The notes: generated by a model from the sequence alone, not told the origin. Shown: positions 1 to 8,426, counted from the first letter of the stretch. The stretch is DNA of 10,475 nt from Entrophospora sp. SA101 (GCA_958430865.1 CAUDNR010004549.1:13965-24439); one strand, 5' to 3'. A program made the numbers and translations.

Positions 1-58
1 ACCATCCTTTTCCATTCTCTTATAAAGCAATGGTTCAAATTTTGCAGGGAAATAAATA

Positions 59-154
59 ATGTCTCAAAGAATGTCTGTGCAAAAGATTGTGGATCTTACT
101 AAAAAAGAAACAGTAGTTACACCTGTGAAGGAAATTTTTTATGTTGAATTTTAA
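59..154 (+). other. short open frame at the window edge, possible gene fragment
   Basis: A 31-codon ATG-initiated frame (MSQRMSVQKIVDLTKKE at its start) ends in TAA. A second frame starting at base 1 is also open for 33 codons (ending near 102) and reads FCREINNVSKNVCAKDCGSY, which has a Cys-containing, protein-like composition. A 'ttttgcag' at 40-47 could be a splice acceptor. The two frames compete, and the piece is cut by the window edge, so I cannot say which, if either, is coding. No function is recognised. Confidence 0.15.
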
Positions 155-556
155 TAGTAAAAATCGAAATGTTACACATAAATCTTACATAGTTATTGCA
201 GTCACTATATTGATCGTGTGACATCATGGGTGACTGTTATTATTTTTTGGTGCCACAAAAAAAATTTTTAAATTTATTATACAAATTGGCAAATTTCGCA
301 AAATTACAAAACTCAAAATAACTCTTAAACTATATGGGTTCCATCCTAGCAAAAAGGTGCTTCGGGCTCAAAAACCCCAAAATGAGTTATTGACACCATT
401 ATATTCTTTGAAGTGATGATTATAATTTGGTATAATTTTTGTCAACATTCAATTAATAGAAAAGTGTACAATTAGCTCACAAAGATTTATTGAATTTTGG
501 CCCCAAAAAATTTATAATGACAAAAAAGGAAATGATAATCTTACAAAATTTTTTTT
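155..556. other. non-coding flank downstream of the transposon-like pseudogene
   Basis: No credible coding frame is seen. The stretch holds two short perfect inverted repeats: CAGTCAC at 199-205 with GTGACTG at 230-236, and AATAACTC at 317-324 with GAGTTATT at 384-391. The second pair encloses an unusually GC-rich patch for this window (the cctagcaaaaaggtgcttcg area, about 343-363). Since it lies directly 3' of the minus-strand transposon-like gene, it may be the terminal or sub-terminal part of that element; this is inference. Confidence 0.35.
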
Positions 557-2374
557 TTAAATTTCCATTTCATTTGAATTAGGATTTGAAAAATGAACAT
601 CTTTATGAGGTTCCTCTACAAATTTTCTAATTTTTTTATATAAATATAATTTTTTTTCTAAATCTATATTAATTGGAATGATATTAATGGGATCATTATG
701 ATTAAAGTTATTATTTTTTAAAAGATTAAAAGACTCTTCTTCACCAGATTTCATTGAAACAAAAACTTTTCCTTTGTTTTCAGGCAGGTTGTTAAATCTA
801 AAATGATGATATTGCTTTATATTAGGTAAAGTTTTAAATTTTTTCAAATAATTCTCCAAAATTGTACCATTTCCACCCTAAACCATCTTTATATTGTATT
901 GATTCATTTCCTTCTGAAGAATCTTTAACAATCTCTTCAATATCATTAATCTGATTAATCTTACTTTTTCTATATAATTTTTTTATATGACCAAAAAAAG
1001 AATCATATATAAATTTTGTATGTCCTGGAATCATAAAGCTAACTGTAATTTTTTCATACCAACCCAGCATTATTATCCAAGTCCAAAACCAAAGAGATAA
1101 GTTATTTTTATTTTGTCCAGAGCAATTATCACAAGTTATATGCAATTTTTTTTTACCATTCTTTGCAAATATTTGCAGAGCTTGATAAACTAAATTCAAA
1201 GTAGTATTTGCTCCTTTAGATGTGCCTTGAGGAAGCTCATCTTCTCCTATTAAAAAATTCAATTGTTTATTTATTCCTCCTTCAGTTTTACAAACTCCAA
1301 ATAAATGAACAGCATAACCTGATAAAAAATATAATGGTCCTGCTTGTTGAGGTGAATAAGGAATGGTGACATTTTGTGCCCAATCATAACAAATATGTGC
1401 AATTGATAAATCATTTTTACTTAATTCAATATTATTATTATAATGATCACATTCAAGGTTTGCCATTTTTTTATGTTCATTAAATTCAGCTTCAACATTA
1501 TTATATTCATCAATATTTCTTTTTGCTAATTGCAATTTTGATTTAAATTGAACACAATTATCACACAAATCACTTGCAAGAGGCTGAAATTTTAAATTAG
1601 ACATTAGTTCATTCCATAATCTTCTAAAAGAATTGTAAGAAATAATTTTTTCCTCTTTTAAATCATTTTCAGATTCAACTTTCAAAATATTTTCTAAATA
1701 AAATTCTTTAAATTCTTTATACACAGATATAAATCTTTTATCAGTGGAAGATAAATAAATGCTCCAGAATCATTTCTATGTCTCGTTGGTGAAGGTAACC
1801 CATGTATTAAAGAATATTGGTTTAGAAAATTTCTTACAATGAATTTTAAATTTTCATCAATATTGACTTTAGTTTTATATATAGGAGCTCTTCCTGTGTT
1901 TCCATGAATTCATTCACTTATTCCTTCATTGTGTAAATGTTTTACAATATTTTCAAATTTATGATCACTTATATTGTATAACATTAAAAATATTGGTTTG
2001 CAAAGAGAATATGTTGAATTAAAACAAAATTGATAATTTATTCTTTGAGGAATTTTTTCAGAAGACTCTTTAAAATTTTTATTTTCTATTTCCATTGCCA
2101 AAAGTTGTGCTTTCAAAAATAAATCCAATTCTTTGTTAGTTAAATTAATAATTTGAAAATGTCTTTGAAAAAATTTTTTAAATCCAATTTTTTCAAAACA
2201 AGTTCTAATGTCTTTTTGTTTTTTCAAAACACGGCAAACACAACTCGTTGGATTTTCAAAAAAATTTTTTAAATTATGAATAGTTTCTTGAATATTTTCA
2301 TAACAATCATATTCTTCTAAACCAAGTTCAAATAAATCATAAAAATATTGAGAAGTTTCTTGATTAGTTGTCAT
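557..2374 (-). pseudogene. broken transposon-like gene, DUF7869-type RNase H-like protein
   Basis: Three minus-strand open blocks (1910-2374, 834-1769, 557-859) form one collinear protein of about 600 residues. The first block is an N-terminal region beginning MTTNQETSQYFYDLFELG. An in-frame TGA at 1910-1912 precedes IHGNTGRAPIY; the family normally has Arg before this His-Gly-Asn-Thr-Gly motif, so CGA to TGA is the simplest change. A frameshift near 1750-1760 joins NDSGAFIYL to the block with the Cys pair LCDNC, then the motif HITCDNCSGQNKNN with its presumed catalytic Asp, then PGHTKFIYDSFFGHIKK. A second frameshift near 850-860 leads to the tail TLPNIKQYHHFRF. These motifs match, from memory, the DUF7869 proteins found in repeated, transposon-like copies in fungi and animals; the acidic residues suggest an RNase H-like nuclease fold. 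Function in transposition is inference. The start ATG at 2374 follows an in-frame stop. No introns explain the breaks, so it is a dead copy. Confidence 0.75.
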
Positions 2375-2393
2375 GTTTAATTACTGTAAAGTC

Positions 2394-2482
2394 TGGAAAG
2401 ATAGCACCCCCTACTTTAAAACAATTGAGCGTCAATATAAAAAAATGTTACACATATGTAAAAAGGGGATGCTATCTTTCCA
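2394..2482. repeat. 89-bp inverted-repeat hairpin, MITE-like or transposon end
   Basis: The arms are TGGAAAGATAGCACCCCC at 2394-2411 and its reverse complement at 2465-2482, with one mismatch in 18 bases. The arms enclose 53 AT-rich bases. The element sits 19 bp upstream of the ATG of the minus-strand transposon-like pseudogene. The sequence just outside the left arm (ttactgtaaagtc) resembles the way Tc1/mariner terminal repeats begin, but that resemblance is loose. It may be a very short non-autonomous element, or the remaining terminal repeats of a deleted one. Confidence 0.6.
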
Positions 2483-2614
2483 TAGCTCTAAAATATAACG
2501 TATATACTATCTTTCATGCAAATTTGGCACCTATATATTTGAAAACGGAAGAGGAGGAATGGTTTGAAAACAATGTTAATTATAATAAATATTAATATGT
2601 TTACTATGTTCTTA

Positions 2615-2889
2615 CGTAAATTTCGGAAATTCTGTACGTGGTATGCAGATCACAAAAAAATTCACATATAGCCAATCAATATATGACGTTACCAGGCAGG
2701 ACTAATGAAAAATATTCTGGCTTCGAGGGCAGTGTTATAAGAACATTCTTATTAAGGTCGTTCAATCTAGAAACCTGTTTAACATCATTTTCTTCCGAGA
2801 GGGGCAGAATTTCAAAAATCGCGAATTTTATTCTCCAATTGTTCGGTTTTGAACATGGAGGCTTTTCAATAGAAAAGGACCATCCATAA
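2615..2889. other. CpG-containing segment open on both strands, unknown remnant
   Basis: The plus strand has an 83-codon frame (2638-2889, ending FGFEHGGFSIEKDHP). The minus strand over about 2680-2905 has an open frame of roughly 78 codons without an ATG, containing NYGWSFSIEKPPCSKPNN and ending LVLPGNVIY. The segment is less AT-rich and has more CpG (for example gtcgttc, ttccgag, aaatcgcgaa, ttcggt) than its surroundings, which suggests coding or repeat origin. I cannot tell which strand, if any, was the coding one, and I recognise neither product. A dispersed repeat is a likely alternative. Confidence 0.3.
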
Positions 2890-3508
2890 TTTAATATTGA
2901 TTTTTTGAAATTTCAAAGAATTTCGAACTAAAGAAAAATATTCTAAGCGAATAGTTGTATTATTAACTCAAAATTGGTTCTTTTCTATTGGTATATCGTG
3001 TAAGGGAAGTCAAGTCATAATCATCAGAATTAATAATAAAACAAATAAAAATTTAATGAATTATTTTTGAATGCTATCTTCTTATTCTTTTCTACTATAT
3101 AGCTCTATTACGTAAGGATCCAGTAAATATTTTATTAAGGACAATTATCATGATATTCTTAAAACAAACATTGGTATTATGAAGGTATTTAATTGAAATT
3201 GAATGTGTATAATTATAATGGTCTCTATCAAAAAAATTTTATCAAGTAAAATTAATTAATTAATTGACACTTTACACAAATGATATGGTATCTAGTTTCA
3301 TATATATCATACGAAGGAATAGTCGTTTATGAAAAAGGTGCTGATGTTGTTGAAGACACTATTGTTATGGTCGCTGTTGTTGTAACTTGATTAAAAGCTT
3401 GCGTTAGAATTTGTTGATGTAACAAAGTTTTGAAGGTTTTGCAGAATTCTATAAATAAAAAAGTTCAACAGCATTTAATGTTAATCAAAATAAAGTCCTC
3501 CATTATTA
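2890..3508. other. AT-rich intergenic stretch with weak gene-like debris
   Basis: Most of the stretch is AT-rich with stops in all frames. At about 3325-3460 the minus strand carries a Thr/Ser/Asn-rich reading that needs one frameshift (QNFVTSTNSNASF, then NQVTTTATITIVSSTTS), preceded by a possible splice acceptor (tttatag on the minus strand near 3452). The plus strand there encodes Val-rich peptide, an expected antisense effect. I see no promoter or RNA gene. Confidence 0.3.
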
Positions 3509-3673
3509 TTATTTGATATCTTCATCTTCATCACTATCATAATATTCATTTTCTTCTCCTTTCTCTTGATGGTAAAAGTAATGTTTTTGTTCTATATACA
3601 TTCATCTTTGCATAATGTTTAAAAATGTTGAGACATCATCTTCATAATGAAACCCAGCTAAAACCTCAAAATT
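3509..3673 (-). pseudogene. remnant of an unrecognised gene with an acidic C-terminus
   Basis: A 54-codon minus-strand reading runs NFEVLAGFHYEDDVSTF, then after an in-frame TGA at about 3602-3604 continues MYIEQKHYFYHQEKGEE and ends EYYDSDEDEDIK before TAA at 3509-3511. The Asp/Glu-rich end looks like a genuine acidic tail and the composition is protein-like, but there is no start codon context or supporting domain. It is probably the last exon of a decayed gene. I do not recognise the family. The coincidence of an open frame in AT-rich DNA is a real alternative. Confidence 0.25.
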
Positions 3674-4067
3674 CTACTAGAATTTAATTTCAATCAGTTT
3701 TCCAAGGATTTATTTGAATATTTAATACGCGGAAAAAAATTATCTATTGATCAATAAAAGATTTTTTTTTAATGTGATAATGTAATCATAATAAAAAAGA
3801 CAGTTAGTCCAGATTATTAACATCTTTAACACAAAGCCATTGATGATAGTATTTACGGAAGTTCCTAATATGTCTAAATGTTTGAATTTCCATTCATTTT
3901 TGAATTCTTTTTAGTTCATGAAGTAGGGTGAATTTTTTACTTGTCTGTTGTTCTTGTCAAAAAAAAAAATTTAACAATGGTGTCACATTTCATTGTAACA
4001 TCTAACAAAAAATTTGAAATTTGTTTATAAAAATTATTAATATTATCAAGTATTAATAATAATCACC
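3674..4067. other. upstream intergenic region of the fucosyltransferase-like gene
   Basis: No coding frame is supported. The stretch is AT-rich with several A and T homopolymers (a9 at 3960-3968) and should contain the promoter of the plus-strand gene at 4085. The only element I can point to is the TATA-like sequence given separately. Confidence 0.4.
4026..4033 (+). promoter_or_regulatory. possible TATA box of the fucosyltransferase-like gene
   Basis: The sequence TATAAAAA lies about 52 bp before the ATG at 4085. In DNA this AT-rich such matches arise by chance, so the position is the only argument. Confidence 0.2.
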
Positions 4068-4084
4068 AAAAAAAAAAAAAAAAA
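4068..4084 (+). promoter_or_regulatory. A17 homopolymer abutting the start codon
   Basis: Seventeen consecutive A end directly at the ATG of the fucosyltransferase-like gene, and the codon after ATG starts with G, giving a good A(-3)/G(+4) context. In yeast, A-rich stretches just before the AUG can bind poly(A)-binding protein and modulate translation according to length. Whether that applies here is inference; it is also a mutation-prone homopolymer. Confidence 0.4.
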
Positions 4085-6178
4085 ATGGCTCCTACAGGAC
4101 AAAAGGCACATCGCCGTAATATGAGTTTGAGTGTTGGTGGTGTTGGCAGTAGTAATGATTCATCAGAAAATCTTTTAGTAACACCTAACCAACTTGTCGA
4201 TAATAATATTATCAATAATATTAACAATATTGGCACAAGACCATATATTTCTCAACAGAACATGCCGTCAATTTTTGAATCACCAAATCTTTTTCCTATT
4301 AATAATGAGAAACCTGGAACAATTTTGTCACCGCCACCAACACCATCGAAACAAAAACATTCAACAAAATCCTTTGAACCTCAACCATATATTTCAACAC
4401 CTGATAACTTCGATTTTAAAAAAATTGTGTTTTTAATTGTGTTTTTATGGGCAGTTGTCGTATTTTTAGCTAGTCTGGGTGGCATAGGACCTGTTGACAA
4501 TGAATTACTCCTTTATAATAATAGAGATTCACATAGCAGTGAATCAGAGTATGATGAGGAAGTCACAGTCACAGTCACTGAACAATTACCATTACCCATC
4601 ACTGAAAGCATTGTCGTTATACCTACTACTATTAATATTAACGAAAATCCTGAATTATCAGACAATTCGTTAAATTCGGAACAACTTGGAGTATTTAATA
4701 AACTTAGGAAAAAAAAGAAAACCAAATACGAAGTCAATGAAAACATCTATAATATAACAGATAGCAAAATCATAGTTGATTACTCTAATTATACATACAT
4801 TGCTGCAAAACCTCATTTCACTCATATTGATGTTATTCAATCGCTTTCAACTGAAGATCTTGATGAATTTTCTGCTCTAAAAATAGCTCAACAAAATACT
4901 GATGATAGTTTAGACCATTCTTGTGGGTCATGGCAGAAAACATATATAAAATTACACGAAGATATTCTGAATGGTGTTGAATCCCAAAGATATGTAAGTT
5001 ATGTATGTGACTCCAAAGTAAATTGTGGTGGATTGACAGAACGGTAAGAAACTTAATTATTTTTAATAATAAAGTAAAGTTTTTTCTTTAAAAAAAAATT
5101 ATTAAAATTATTTTTGTTCTAATCTATAGTATTCTTGGCATGACATCCACATTTTTATTTGCATTACTAACAGATAGAGCATTTTTAGCAGATTGGCAAG
5201 TTCCTTTTCCACTTGATACAATTTTTAATTCACCAAACATTGACTGGAGTTATGATTCTCTTGATCCTGATGATTCTATTAAAAATCTTCAAACAAGTGA
5301 ATTAAATATTATTGATTATGATCCTGAAAATTTAGATTATCATTTCCTGTCTACAAATTGGACAACAAGATATCCTGATTCATTCATAAAACTTTACACA
5401 AATCAAGGACTGATAATACAGAAAACCTTTAATTCTAAATATTACTCTACTAAATTAAAAGAAATCGGATTAAGACCGCACACAGCATTTAGTTGTGTTT
5501 TAGATTATTTATTTAGACCAGTTGCACCAGCATTATCATTTATCACTGAATATTCAGCTTTATTTGCACTTCCTTCTATTTTTTCTGTTGGCATTCATAT
5601 TCGAACTGGAAACACTTTTGAGCAAGATCATTTATTACAAGATTATAGTCATTTCTTTAGATGTGCTGAACAACTTAGAGAAACTTATGCAGCACCAGAT
5701 CAAAAAGGTATTTATTATCTTGTCACAGATTCTAATAAATTAAGAGAATCCTATACAAAACTTGAAAATGTTATAATTTCTGGATTACCAATTAATACTG
5801 GGCATAGTAACTATGATCACCCAGATGATGTAAATAATGCCATAATTGAAAATTGGATCCTAGGCAAAACAGATTTTCGAGTATGTATGCTTGTATGTTT
5901 ATTTAGTTATATCGATAAAGTGATGATTAAGCATGAATTTTTTAATAATAGGTAATATCACAAGGCGGTATTGGTAAATTGGCAGCTTTTCATTCAAAAC
6001 AGCTTCATTCTACCGTATTATTACCTCCAATAGAAACAAATTTTGTAGATTGTACACGTGAGGTAAAACAAGGCATATTCATTACATGAAAATTCTCATC
6101 ATTATTTTATTGATTGATTTTCTTTTAAAAAAAATATAGGACGCGTTTACTACTTTTAATCAATTGGCTAATGCATAA
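4085..6178 (+). CDS. type II membrane glycosyltransferase, fucosyltransferase superfamily (four exons)
   Basis: Exons 4085-5043, 5130-5880, 5952-6062 and 6140-6178 join in frame to 619 residues plus TAA; introns of 86, 71 and 77 nt start GTAAGA, GTATGT and GTAAAA and end in TAG. Residues 1-113 are a Ser/Asn/Pro-rich cytosolic tail, 114-134 (IVFLIVFLWAVVVFLASLGGI) a membrane anchor, and 135-280 an acidic low-complexity stem, the classic Golgi type II layout. The catalytic region begins near WQKTYIKLHEDIL (283 on) and contains CGGLTERILGM and ALLTDRAFLADW (about 314-342), HIRTGN (476-481), YLVTDSN and, across an exon junction, DFRVISQGGIGKLAAFHS (568 on). The HxRxxN motif is the GDP-fucose-binding motif I of the alpha-1,2/alpha-1,6/protein O-fucosyltransferase superfamily (GT11, GT23, GT37, GT65 types); which family this one belongs to I cannot decide. 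It probably transfers fucose to a glycan in the Golgi. The junctions restore conserved motifs, so the model is firm; the acceptor is unknown. Confidence 0.85.
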
Positions 6179-6184
6179 AATAAA
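6179..6184 (+). terminator. AATAAA polyadenylation signal candidate
   Basis: An exact AATAAA starts immediately after the TAA stop of the fucosyltransferase-like gene, followed by T-rich sequence (ctatttattctatttatt). This would give a very short 3' UTR. The hexamer is common in such AT-rich DNA, so it is only a candidate. Confidence 0.25.
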
Positions 6185-6526
6185 GTATTCTATTTATTCT
6201 ATTTATTATGAACTATTTATAATTTATTTTATATATACATAAATGTCATTTAATTTTTTTGTTATATTTGACTTTTTATTTTATGATAATAGAAAAATAA
6301 TAATTGAATTGGTTTTTTTAAAGTTATGTACAAGATTTTAGGAACAGGCGCAGTTAACTATGTAATAAAACGCGTCAAATTTTGAATGAAATAATGTAAA
6401 TTTTTTTTAAAAAGATTTTTTGTTTTATTAATACCCCCCAAAAAAATAAAGATTTCTTTATAATCTCAAAGAATTTATTGGTTTTTTAATACAGTAATAA
6501 TCCTCAAAAAATTTTTAATTTAAACA
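6185..6526. other. intergenic region between the two plus-strand genes
   Basis: This is the 3' flank of the glycosyltransferase gene and the promoter/5' UTR of the forkhead gene. It has no coding frame. It contains an ACGCGT box (listed separately), a C6A7 run at about 6435-6447 and poly(T) stretches; nothing else stands out. Confidence 0.4.
6370..6375 (+). promoter_or_regulatory. ACGCGT box (MCB-like) upstream of the forkhead gene
   Basis: A perfect ACGCGT hexamer within AAAACGCGTCAAA lies 152 bp before the forkhead ATG. It is the binding core of the fungal MBF (Mbp1/Swi6) G1/S factor, and the budding yeast forkhead gene HCM1 is a known G1/S-regulated gene. In this AT-rich context a double-CpG hexamer is uncommon by chance, but a second copy at 6141-6146 lies in coding sequence, so regulation is only a suggestion. 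Confidence 0.3.
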
Positions 6527-8116
6527 ATGTTAGATAAGGAGAACTTTCCCTTCTTGATTAATAAAAATAATAATGTAAATAATAATATTCACCAAAAAAT
6601 TAACGCTCAACTGGAAAACATTTCGAGAATCCAAGCTCAACAGTATTATAATCCTTCTTCAGTTCCTTCAGTATCAAATGAAACAATAACTGGTAGATTT
6701 TTGATAAATAACAGTAGCATTTCTAATCTTAATCTTATTGACATTGTCAATCTTGGTAAACTTTCTAACAATGTAAGTAGTAGTTTTATAATCTACTAAT
6801 GATATTGTTATCTTTGAAACATAAAAATAAAATTTTTTATTTATTTTATTAAAGAATACGGAAAATTGTGCAACTATTCCTAACAAAATATTAAATATCA
6901 CTTCAAAAGGGACAATAATATTGGAAGATATTCATTTCCCTATTGAGGTGACTATCTGATTACTCAATGTTAACTATATATTAGATATTGATTTTTTATA
7001 ATTTTCTGCCTTTTTATTTAGACCAATATTAGTATATATAATAACAATTCACAAGAAAAACAAAATGTTAAAGAAACAAAGACACCATTTGGTAATGATT
7101 TTTTTCAAAATCGGAATGTTTGTGATGAACTGAATAATAATAGTCATGACATTTTAAATCACAATAATAAGGTATTTACTTTTAATATTAATTGATATTA
7201 TTCATTTTTAGAATTAAATTTAATTAACAGGAAAAAATTTTTTATCAAACAATATTTTTAAAAGAGAAACTTTTCAGATTTAGATTTTAACAATTCATCA
7301 TCTGATCCAACCATTAAACCGCCATTTACATACGCATCATTGATAGGTCAAGCTATCTTATCTTGTTCAAGTAAAAAAATGACATTAGGTGAAATTTATA
7401 CATGGATAACGTATCGATACCCATACTATAAGAAGGATCATAAAGGCTGGATGGTAATTTAATCATGAAACTAATGATGTATTACGTGTATATATATATT
7501 GGCCAAGAATAAATAATAAATTTTACAACTATTTTATTTAAAAAAATAATAGAATTCAATTAGACATAATCTTTCATTGCATAGTGTATTTGTAAAAGAA
7601 TCAAATGTCAGAAATGGTAGAAAAGGCGGTTATTGGACTATACTACCAGAATTTCGAGACTGTTTTGTAAATGGTATCTATCGACATGAAAAGATGTCTA
7701 CATATAAAAAACAAGCTATAAAAGCTGAAAAGGAACCATCTGAAAAAAAATCACCTGAAAATAACAAAACAATAATAGTAACAGAATCACAACAAACTCA
7801 ACCACACGTATCTCAGAATGATATTGACAATATATTGCCAATTGAATCATTAGTAGGGCCGATAGATCCATTCCAATTAGTAGCAGAACCACAACAAACA
7901 CATACATACATGTCTCAAAATGAAGTTAATGACTTGTCATCAATTGAGAATAACATTGAATCATTAATAGGATCAATCGATACATTCCCATTCGATGCAA
8001 GTAACATTGATGAAGACCTTATTGCTTGTGTTAATGCTACCGATAATGTGGATTTAGCAGATTGGAAATCTATTTGTGACATTATTTCAAATTTACCTAA
8101 TATAGATGACAATTAA
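6527..8116 (+). CDS. forkhead (winged-helix) transcription factor, five exons
   Basis: Proposed exons 6527-6772, 6855-6947, 7022-7171, 7265-7453 and 7553-8116 give 413 residues; all junctions are phase 0. The ATG at 6527 has an aaacaATG context and is the first good start. Residues 1-163 are Asn/Ser-rich and probably disordered. The forkhead domain spans about 181-264: KPPFTYASLIGQAILS (helix 1), MTLGEIYTWITYRYPYY (helix 2), then across intron 4 WMNSIRHNLSLH (recognition helix 3, about 225-236) and GRKGGYWTILPEFRDCF (wing). The family usually has Gln where Met occurs here. The C-terminus is acidic, with two similar modules (303-337 and 338-374) and an end with DLADWKSICDIISNLP that resembles an amphipathic activation segment. 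The protein should bind GTAAACA-type sites in the nucleus and control transcription; targets are unknown. Exon 3/4 borders are uncertain: a cleaner acceptor (cttttcag, ending 7277) fits frame only with an earlier donor at 7095. The gene appears intact. Confidence 0.85.
7781..7996 (+). repeat. intragenic duplication encoding two acidic Gln-Ser-Gln-Asn modules
   Basis: Within the last forkhead exon, 7781-7885 and 7886-7996 encode related modules. Copy 1 has SQQTQPHVSQNDIDN then IESLVGPIDPF; copy 2 has PQQTHTYMSQNEVND then IESLIGSIDTFPF. Order and spacing agree, except for a short Ile-Glu-Asn-Asn-type insertion in copy 2. The DNA copies share blocks such as cacaacaaac but have diverged, mostly to similar amino acids. 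Confidence 0.7.
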
Positions 8117-8426
8117 ATAATTAAGGTACGAGTAAATCATTGAAAACCTCTCTTTGTTTACAGTTGTTGAAGATTAGGAAATTTATTAGAAACATTTTTA
8201 TTCTATTACTATTATTTACTATTGGCTAATTTCTATTAGCCATTAGCATTCGTTAATTGCTAATAATTAATGGCTATTTGATCAAATAAATTTGATTGTT
8301 AATTTCAATCCTAATGATTTTTTTTCAATTTTTAATTATCTACATTCAACTACACCAAGCTCTTTAGTATATTATGTTCCTATCAAACTGTTTACAAGAT
8401 ATTGTCCTTTTTTTATATATATTTAG
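8117..8426. other. 3' flank of the forkhead gene with nested inverted repeats
   Basis: No coding frame is supported. The stretch includes the inverted-repeat cluster at 8224-8275 and an AATAAA at 8285-8290, about 170 nt after the stop, which is a possible polyadenylation signal for the forkhead mRNA. Confidence 0.4.
8224..8275. repeat. nested inverted repeats, possible stem-loops
   Basis: GGCTAAT at 8224-8230 pairs perfectly with ATTAGCC at 8235-8241 across a 4-nt loop. The overlapping AGCCATT at 8238-8244 pairs with AATGGCT at 8269-8275, and inside this TTAGCATT pairs imperfectly with AATTGCTAA around the loop CGTT. The two hairpins share a strand and would be mutually exclusive in RNA. The block lies in the probable 3' UTR of the forkhead gene. 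Confidence 0.45.

Noticed and set aside
167..2456. 14-bp direct repeat AAATGTTACACATA at 167-180 and 2443-2456 flanking the transposon-like gene
   Set aside because: In a 10-kb window this AT-rich, a few exact 14-bp repeats are expected by chance, and a direct orientation does not match terminal inverted repeats.
2368..2595. Plus-strand 75-codon frame through the hairpin
   Set aside because: It reads through both arms of the inverted repeat and has no start context or domain; the open frame looks accidental.
3329..3385. Mini-ORF of 18 codons (Met-Lys-Lys then Leu-rich)
   Set aside because: Too short, and the same DNA reads as Thr/Ser-rich peptide on the minus strand; no supporting context.
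4513..4746. Minus-strand open frame inside the glycosyltransferase gene
   Set aside because: Antisense shadow of the acidic, Val/Thr-rich stem region in exon 1.
6674..6901. Minus-strand open frame over forkhead exon 1 and intron 1
   Set aside because: It crosses a well-supported intron of the plus-strand gene and has no domain.
7716..8112. Two minus-strand open frames over the last forkhead exon
   Set aside because: Shadows of the acidic low-complexity coding sequence on the plus strand.
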